64,000 bases of DNA, from NCBI GenBank assembly GCA_037954665.1, contig JBBMOL010000137.1, positions 1,488,001 to 1,552,000 on the forward strand. The letters are read 5' to 3'. Shown one piece after another: positions 57,918 through 64,000 of this stretch. The number at the start of each line of letters is the position of its first letter. Position 1 is the stretch's first letter. Position numbers and translations under genes: made by a program. The notes below the pieces were generated by a model. It was not told the origin of the DNA and did no database searches. It saw only the letters and a list, made by a program, of their open reading frames with translations. The stretch comes from Laguncularia racemosa (lineage: Eukaryota > Streptophyta > Magnoliopsida > Myrtales > Combretaceae).

Positions 57918-58822
57918 TGATGGGAATCAAAATCCGACAAGACCTATCATTAGGACAAAAATTGATGGATTTCGAATCTTGGCGATGAGGGCCCATTTCG
58001 AGCAGATCAACCTCGGAATAAATTATTATCTAACCTCTTTTATCTTATTCATGAATTGTATATTCCAACAGGTATGCTTATTTGGTTTCACAAGGTGATG
58101 GATAAACTCACTAAGACTCAGCTTGTGGGTTATCGATGGACCGACCTGAACCGGCGATGAGTTGAACCGACGGATTCCATCATGAAGCTAGCCTGCCGAA
58201 GATTATTTTCTTTACTTGTAATTTATGTTTGAACCATTTATTTTGTAAGCTTTATGGGACATTTTATTTGGTTGTATTTTACCTTTAGGACCGGCTACCC
58301 TATAGTGGCATAGTTGTGATTTTTTAATCATTCTAACCCTAAAGGGTGCAAGTATAAATACTTGCAAATTAGGGTTTTTGAGGAGCTTTTTGATATTTGA
58401 GAAAAAAAAAACACCCCTTTGTGCCGTGAGAGAGAGTGCCTCTTTCAAGCATTTGCTCTTATCAATTTCCTTAGTGAAATTGTGGCGAGTTGGCTTGGAT
58501 TTGTTGTGTGTTATATCAACAAATTACAAGTTGATCCTAATTCCAAACTAGTGAGTCATATCTGGTGAGGATTTAGTTATTTTATGTACTTTTGTTCTTA
58601 TGAAATTAGGGTTCTAAGATTCGGAATTTGAAGGAATTTTGAATTGAAATTGAATCCCATTTCATTTTCATTCTTGCAATCAACGTTATTTCATATATTG
58701 TTGTTCATCAATATTTCGGTTTCTTGAGGAATTTTGAGTCATTTCCCTTCTTGTGGCGTGGATGATCATTAACAATTCATCCCTTCAATTTGATTGTGCT
58801 TGACCCCCCTTTAGGCACATCA
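57918..58822 (+). repeat. 5' LTR of element D (905 bp)
   Basis: From TGATGGGAATC to TTAGGCACATCA. The TATA palindrome is intact at 58348-58365. There is no internal copy of the primer site. Confidence 0.95.
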
Positions 58823-58827
58823 TCTTT

Positions 58828-58839
58828 TGGTATCAGAGC
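58828..58839 (+). other. Primer-binding site of element D, initiator tRNA-Met type
   Basis: TGGTATCAGAGC, perfect, five bases after the LTR end. Confidence 0.85.
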
Positions 58840-60069
58840 TACAGGTTTAAGAGGAGGGATTGTTGCAATTGGGATTTTGAAAGTTAATTTTGTTATCTTC
58901 ATTTTGCCGTGAGTTGCTTAAGGTTTAAGAGGAGGGATTGTTGCAATTGAGTTTTCGGAAATTGATTGTTTTAATTTCATCTTACCGTGAGTTACTTGAA
59001 GGTTGATGAGAAGGGTTTTGTTGATTGAAGTTTGAGAATTGAAGTTTTTGTCATACCATTGTTAACCGAATTGTAGGAGAGTGGAAAATTAGGAACAATT
59101 GAATGTATTTTTCTTGTTGTTGTCACCTTGATATTTACGTGATTGATCTTTGTTGAAGAGGATAAATGAAGCTTCTGATTTGAAAGAAAAGTTTGGTTAT
59201 TGTCTTCATCCTTGCCGTGTGTTGTTTACGTGAGGAAGGAGGAGGAAAGTTAGTGCAAGTTAGGAAGTGCAATTGTGTAGGAAGAGAATTGTGTTTATTT
59301 TGCATTGTTGAATTCGGAATTGTGGAAGGATATGTGCAATTTTCAGATTTGATTAATGTGTAAGGAAGGAAGTTTGTTTGATTTCAAAACAAGCATTAAG
59401 AGTGAAGGAGTTAATTGTGCTTGTTTGAATTTGAAAATTTGCATCTTACCAAATGTGGAGGAGTTGCAATTAGTGAAGAGGATTGATTTTCAAATTTAAA
59501 TGCTGCCTTTCTTATGTTAATTTCGGTTGAAAAATTGTGTTGAAGTGGATAAAGTGCACCGTGAGTGTGTAGGAGTGTATATGGTGTTGTGTGTGCAAAT
59601 TGGAAGTGGAAGTGTATATTTTCCAGATTTGAATTTGCGTGGAAGAATAGGAAACAATTTGAATTGAAACACATCCATTTACTTCAAGTAGTTAAGAGTG
59701 GTATTGAATATATTTCATTTGAATTTGAAATTGATTCTTACCATTTGTGGCAAAGTTGCATTAAGGTTGTCACTTGTGAATTTGTTGCCGTGTATGTATG
59801 TAAGTTGCGGTGGAAGTGGAGTGTATAGTTGTTGTTGCCATTTCTTGTTGTTGTTGCCATTTAAAGGAGCATCTTAGTTAGTTTTTGTTTGTTGCTACCG
59901 TGGAAGTGAAGGGTTGCAACATATTATTGTTGCGTGAATTTAGTGTGTTGTGTGTGTAGTGTGCAAGTGGCGGAGTGAGTTGGTTTTGGCGTGAATTTGT
60001 TTTGTGAATTAAGTGTGCTACAATTACTAGACATTACATTGGTACATCAAATAGATTGCATCCACAAAA
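58840..60069 (+). other. Leader of element D, G/T-rich
   Basis: Untranslated leader with 'ttaagaggagggattgttgcaatt' occurring twice (58846 and 58928 areas) and the family's G/T-rich text. No protein is encoded. Confidence 0.6.
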
Positions 60070-61005
60070 ATGTCTATTAATAGTGTGAATGGAGGAATGA
60101 GTGATGTAGCATATAGTCGAATTGGTGGAGGCCAGGGTTCTAATGTTGCAGGTGGGAGGACCTTAGATGAACAACTTCGGGACCTTAGAAAACTTGTTAC
60201 TACATTAGCAACAAGGATTGATAGGATGACATTGCCACCACCACCAGTGGTACACTTTCAGGTGCCACCTAGAGTACAGGGAGATTATCATGCTCTTAGA
60301 GAAGATAGAGATGATAATTTTGGGCTTAAACCATTCCCAGAAATGGAATTTAGACCACCTAGAGGCTTAGAGTGTGCAGAGCTACAGATGCTTTCACTTG
60401 AAGATAAGGGTTCCACAGATGAAAGATGTCAAACACCACTGTGACAACCTTCAGAGGTTTCTGAAGGTAATGATCAGTTGGACCAATTGTTAGAAGACTC
60501 TAGGGATCAGCATAACAGGGATGAGTCAGAGGAAACAAACTCGTTGGAAAGTGTTGAGATAGAGGAAACATCAGTCGATAATGAGTCCTTGTTTTTGTTA
60601 CAGGAGAGATACATCCTAGAGATGGAGGAAAGAAAACAATCATCTACTATAGTATTTCAGATATTGGGATTCTGTAGAGATACTCCTTCAAATGGATTAC
60701 TTTTGGAAAACAGAGTCTCTGCTGCATTTGAACTGCAAGATTTGAGGTCAAATCTTTTTGAGGTCCAAGGATATGATGGGAATCAAAATCCGACAAGACC
60801 TATCATTAGGACAAAAATTGATGGATTTCGAATCTTGGCGATGAGGGCCCATTTCGAGCAGATCAACCTCGGAATAAATTATTATCTAACCTCTTTTATC
60901 TTATTCATGAATTGTATATTCCAACAGGTATGCTTATTTGGTTTCACAAGGCGATGGATAAACTCACTAAGACTCAGCTTGTGGGTTATCGATGGACCGA
61001 CCTGA
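60070..61005 (+). pseudogene. Element D single frame: gag N-terminus, acidic spacer and pol end
   Basis: ATG at 60070 gives 'MSINSVNGGMSDVAYSRIGG', then a helical 'EQLRDLRKLVTTLATRIDRM', as at the start of gag in C. After 'LQMLSL' the capsid is missing. One TGA (60442-60444, fits CGA) interrupts; the same frame resumes at 60445 with the acidic 'VEIEETSVDNESLFLLQERY' and 'FQILGFCRDT' segments shared with B. It passes through 'DLRSNLFE' and stays open 232 bases into the 3' LTR, ending at 61005. Only one stop breaks a 312-codon frame. Whether any protein is used is unknown. Confidence 0.6.
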
Positions 61006-61677
61006 ACTGGCGATGAGTTGAACCGACGGATTCCATCATGAAGCTAGCCTGCCGAAGATTATTTTCTTTACTTGTAATTTATGTTTGAACCATTTATTTT
61101 GTAAGCTTTATGGGACATTTTATTTGGTTGTATTTTACCTTTAGGACCGGCCACCCTATAGTGGCATAGTTGTGATTTTTTAGTCATTCTAACCCTAAAG
61201 GGTGCAAGTATAAATACTTGCAAATTAGGGTTTTTGAGGAGCTTTTTGATATTTGAGAAAAAAAAACACCCCTTTGTGCCGTGAGAGAGAGTGCCTCTTT
61301 CAAGCATTTGCTCTTATCAATTTCCTTAGTGAAATTGTGGCGAGTTGGCTTGGATTTGTTGTGTGTTATATCAATAAATTACAAGTTGATCCTAATTCCA
61401 AACTAGTGAGTCATATCTGGTGAGGATTTAGTTATTTTATGTACTTTTGTTCTTATGAAATTAGGGTTCTAAGATTCGGAATTTGAAGGAATTTTGAATT
61501 GAAATTGAATCCCATTTCATTTTCATTCTTGCAATCAACGTTATTTCATATATTGTTGTTCATCAATATTTCGGTTTCTTGAGGAATTTTGAGTCATTTC
61601 CCTTCTTGTGGCGTGGATGATCATTGACAATTCATCCCTTCAATTTGATTGTGCTTGACCCCCCTTTAGGCACATCA
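60774..61677 (+). repeat. 3' LTR of element D (904 bp)
   Basis: Nearly identical to 57918-58822. The TATA palindrome is at 61204-61221. Ends CACATCA before the CATAC duplication. Confidence 0.95.
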
Positions 61678-61702
61678 CATACATTATACTAAAAAAGAAA
61701 AA

Positions 61703-64000
61703 ATGCGCGCCAGGTATCAAGATAGCTCCTAAACAACCGAACCCTCCCAGAAGCCTAATTTGCACACGGTAAAAAATGAAGATGGCAAAAGTGGCGATAA
61801 CCGCAACAACGCAAGTGCTGATGCTGCCTTAGACTCCAGGATCGTATCCCTAGAACAAACGGTCCAACAGTTGGCTGCACAGGTCCACCTCCTGACTGAA
61901 AGCATCGGCCTCCTTCGCACCACCTAGCCAACCCAAGAAGAGCATTCAGGGGCCAGGAAAGAGAAGGCAGTGGAGGGATAGCCTCCAGAGTATGAAGAAA
62001 TCAATTCCCACCTCAACCCGGCCTTTGAGTATGAGCCAAGGATCAACTAGGGTCCAACCTCTGATGACTAGAAGAGAGAGATGGAAGAGAGACAGAAATG
62101 AATGGAGAAAAGACTCTTCCAACAGCTCCACGACAAAATGAAAACAATTGAAGGTCCTGATGGTTTCAAGCAAGCTAGAATCACCAGTCTGCCAGTATAC
62201 AGGGAAGAGGTGTACCTTAACAAGTTCAAGACCTCAGAATTTGAAAAGTATGATGGGACTGGGTGCCTCAAAATGCATACAAGGCTATACGCCCGAAAGA
62301 TGAGCAAGTATGCTCAGTACGACCAACTTATGATTCAGACTTTCTAAGACAGCCTCACGGGCCTTGCGTTGGTCTGGTACGCCCACCTGGACTTTAATCA
62401 TGTCAACACCTGGGAAAGGCTAGCCCGGCCGTTTTATGACCAGTACAAATTTAACATAGAGGTCGCCCCATCCGTGATTGACCTAGGAAGTCTCTGAAAA
62501 AGACACACTGAGCCTTTTAAGGAGTATGCTCAGCGCTGGAGAGCTCAGGCTGCCAGGGTAGCAACCCCAATTTCTGAGAAGGAGTTGACATCCATATTTG
62601 TTAACACCTTAGACAAGACCTACTTCTCACATTTAGTAGGCCAGACATCATCCAGCTTTGCAGAAGTGGTAGCTGTAGGGTGCCGGATCGAAAGTGCCAT
62701 CACCACTGGTAGACTCCAAACAATGGATTCTCCTAGGGCCATAACAACACAAAGGCCCCTAGGAGGTAATAGAGCCAAAGAGTCTACCGTCAGCACGGTC
62801 CACTTCGGTAAGGCAAAAAAGGCCGGGACTCGTGTGACATTTCAGACCATGAGTACCCCAGCCCAGCACTCCACGACCAGTCATACACAGGCTACCAGGG
62901 TCCCAAGGTAGTTCACTCCAATTCCGATCCTGCTCAGCCAGGTCTTTGCTCTGCTCCGGGCAGACAACTTGATCAGTTTCGACATCCCCAACGACTGGTA
63001 CAAGCCCAGAAACTTCGACTCGAACCTCAAGTGTGACTACCATATGGGTCAAGAGGGGCATTCTACAAACAGATGCTGGAGACTCTGACACAAGATCCAG
63101 GACTTAATTGACGCCAGAATTATACAGCTGGATTTTGTTAACACCCCAGCACCCAATGTCACTACCAACCCACTGCCCAATCACAAGCCCACTATCAACA
63201 TGATCACATCCGAGGAATCAGCTCCCAAAGAAGCCCTTAAGCAAAAAGCGACGGACCAACAGAAAAGGCAATCCCGTCACGTTCCAGAGAAAACCCCAAA
63301 GTCACATATCAAAAGAAGATGGTTAGCCAGAGGCCCAACAGTTGGCACTTTGGGAGAATCACATGGGAGATTTGAGTACTTCGTGAACTACTCTTATACC
63401 CCGACTGTATATGGGCCACCTAGCGGATGGGGGCCAGAGTTTGAGAAGGAGGACAACCCGCCGAAGGAAGAGGAGAAATCTATAAACATGATCAATTCTC
63501 ATCAAAAGCTAAGGGTCATAAAATGCTATGAGGGACAGTCAACCGAGATACAGATCCTAAAGAAAAGATATGTTTTTAATGTCCCGATACCGGCGGAGAG
63601 GTATAAGGCTGCACCTTTCGACTATCAGACCCTCGAACAAGAGCGACCTCCCGTGGTGGGAGGAATCACCCACTCTGGGAGAATATACGACCGAAAATAT
63701 AAAGCCCCGATCGAAGAGCCCAACATGGAGAAAGGAGGGGAAGAGGAAGACGGGCTTGCTGCGTTTATAAAGATGGTCAAAGCGAGTGAATATAAGATCA
63801 TGGAACAACTAAACAAAGTTCCAGCACAAATATCACTCATGGGCCTTCTTACAGCCTCTGAGCCCCACAGGGAAGCACTCTTCAAAGTGCTCAAATAGAT
63901 TTAGGTCCCAGAAGGCATCGCTACAGACAAAATAAGCCATGTAGTGAATTCTATTTTCACCATGGACCAGATATCTTTCTCCCCGGAAAAGCTAGGAGAG
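61703..64000 (+). pseudogene. gag: Element F gag, extending past the window towards protease
   Basis: ATG at 61703, then one frame throughout to 64000. It is interrupted by stops such as TAG after 'LLRTT', TAG in 'EG.PPEYEE', TAA after 'MIQTF' and TAG near 63896, most of which fit CAG, CAA or TGG. A coiled coil ('DSRIVSLEQTVQQLAAQV') is near 61850. Capsid text includes 'LNKFKTSEFEKYDGTGCLKM', 'LTGLALVWYAHLD' and 'EPFKEYAQRWRAQAARV'. The zinc-binding C-x2-H-x5-H-x4-C (63032-63076) and 'GPPSGWGPEFE' are typical of Tat/Ogre Gag. The end 'SIFTMDQISFSPEKLGE' lies just before protease. Confidence 0.8.

Larger units (their letters stand above)
57918..61677 (+). mobile_element. Element D: young non-autonomous chromovirus-type element (3.76 kb), nested in F
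   Basis: Perfect 5-bp duplication CATAC at 57913-57917 and 61678-61682. The LTRs of 905 and 904 bp differ at about seven positions by my count, so it is the youngest insertion here. The internal part has a tRNA-iMet primer site, a 1.2-kb leader, and one coding frame of gag start plus acidic spacer plus pol end. All enzymes are missing, so it needs a helper. Confidence 0.95.
53613..64000 (+). mobile_element. Element F: Tat/Ogre-like Ty3/Gypsy element, truncated by the window
   Basis: Order: 5' LTR (2.1 kb), primer site, leader, extra ORF1 with a coiled-coil end, the inserted element D, gag. The window ends just before the protease. ORF1 upstream of gag, the long LTR and a primer site unlike the Athila one are features known of the Tat/Ogre lineage. 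The candidate left target is CTTCC (53608-53612). Confidence 0.82.

Noticed and set aside
1..64000. CRISPR arrays, bacterial operons, phage or organellar inserts
   Set aside because: No regularly spaced short repeats, bacterial ribosome sites, phage genes or plastid/mitochondrial gene text were seen.

Overview
This is nuclear DNA of a flowering plant, most likely an AT-rich eudicot. Three things point that way. There is one plant-type host gene, a J-domain protein with two DUF3444 modules, and about 80% of the window is plant LTR retrotransposons. Those retrotransposons are of the Ty3/Gypsy Athila/Tat and chromovirus kinds. No bacterial, viral or organellar feature was seen. The species cannot be named from sequence alone.

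Layout. 1-1043 is an old LTR-like fragment. 1044-4600 holds no convincing gene. 4601-10430 is the host locus on the minus strand: a single-exon 925-codon coding region (5676-8453), a probable 5' UTR intron (8492-10249), and a leader and TATA region near 10250-10430. 10430-14520 is AT-rich DNA with decayed tandem repeats.

14526-24292 is a complete but inactive Athila-like element, here called A, with 5-bp target duplications. 24298-26281 contains a foldback repeat and a gag relic. 26287-31297 (B) and 33282-39326 (C) are non-autonomous chromovirus-type elements with tRNA-Met-type primer sites. A foreign solo LTR (37810-39298) sits inside the 3' LTR of C.

From about 40450 to the end of the window is a nested stack. 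Element I (minus, Athila-like) carries solo LTR H and was entered by G (plus, Athila-like). G was entered by E (minus, chromovirus with RT, RNase H and integrase). E was entered by F (plus, Tat/Ogre-like with an extra ORF before gag). F was entered by D (plus, 3.76 kb, nearly identical LTRs). The right ends of F, E, G and I lie beyond the window.

How the parts relate. B, C, D, E and H are one chromovirus-type superfamily, linked by LTR sequence, a TATA box set in an 18-bp palindrome, and the tRNA-Met primer site. B, C and D have each lost most of pol. E still carries RT, RNase H and integrase in one frame but is broken by stops. Most premature stops in these elements look like C-to-T or G-to-A changes, as expected from decay of methylated DNA. 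The host gene is the only locus with clear signs of present function.
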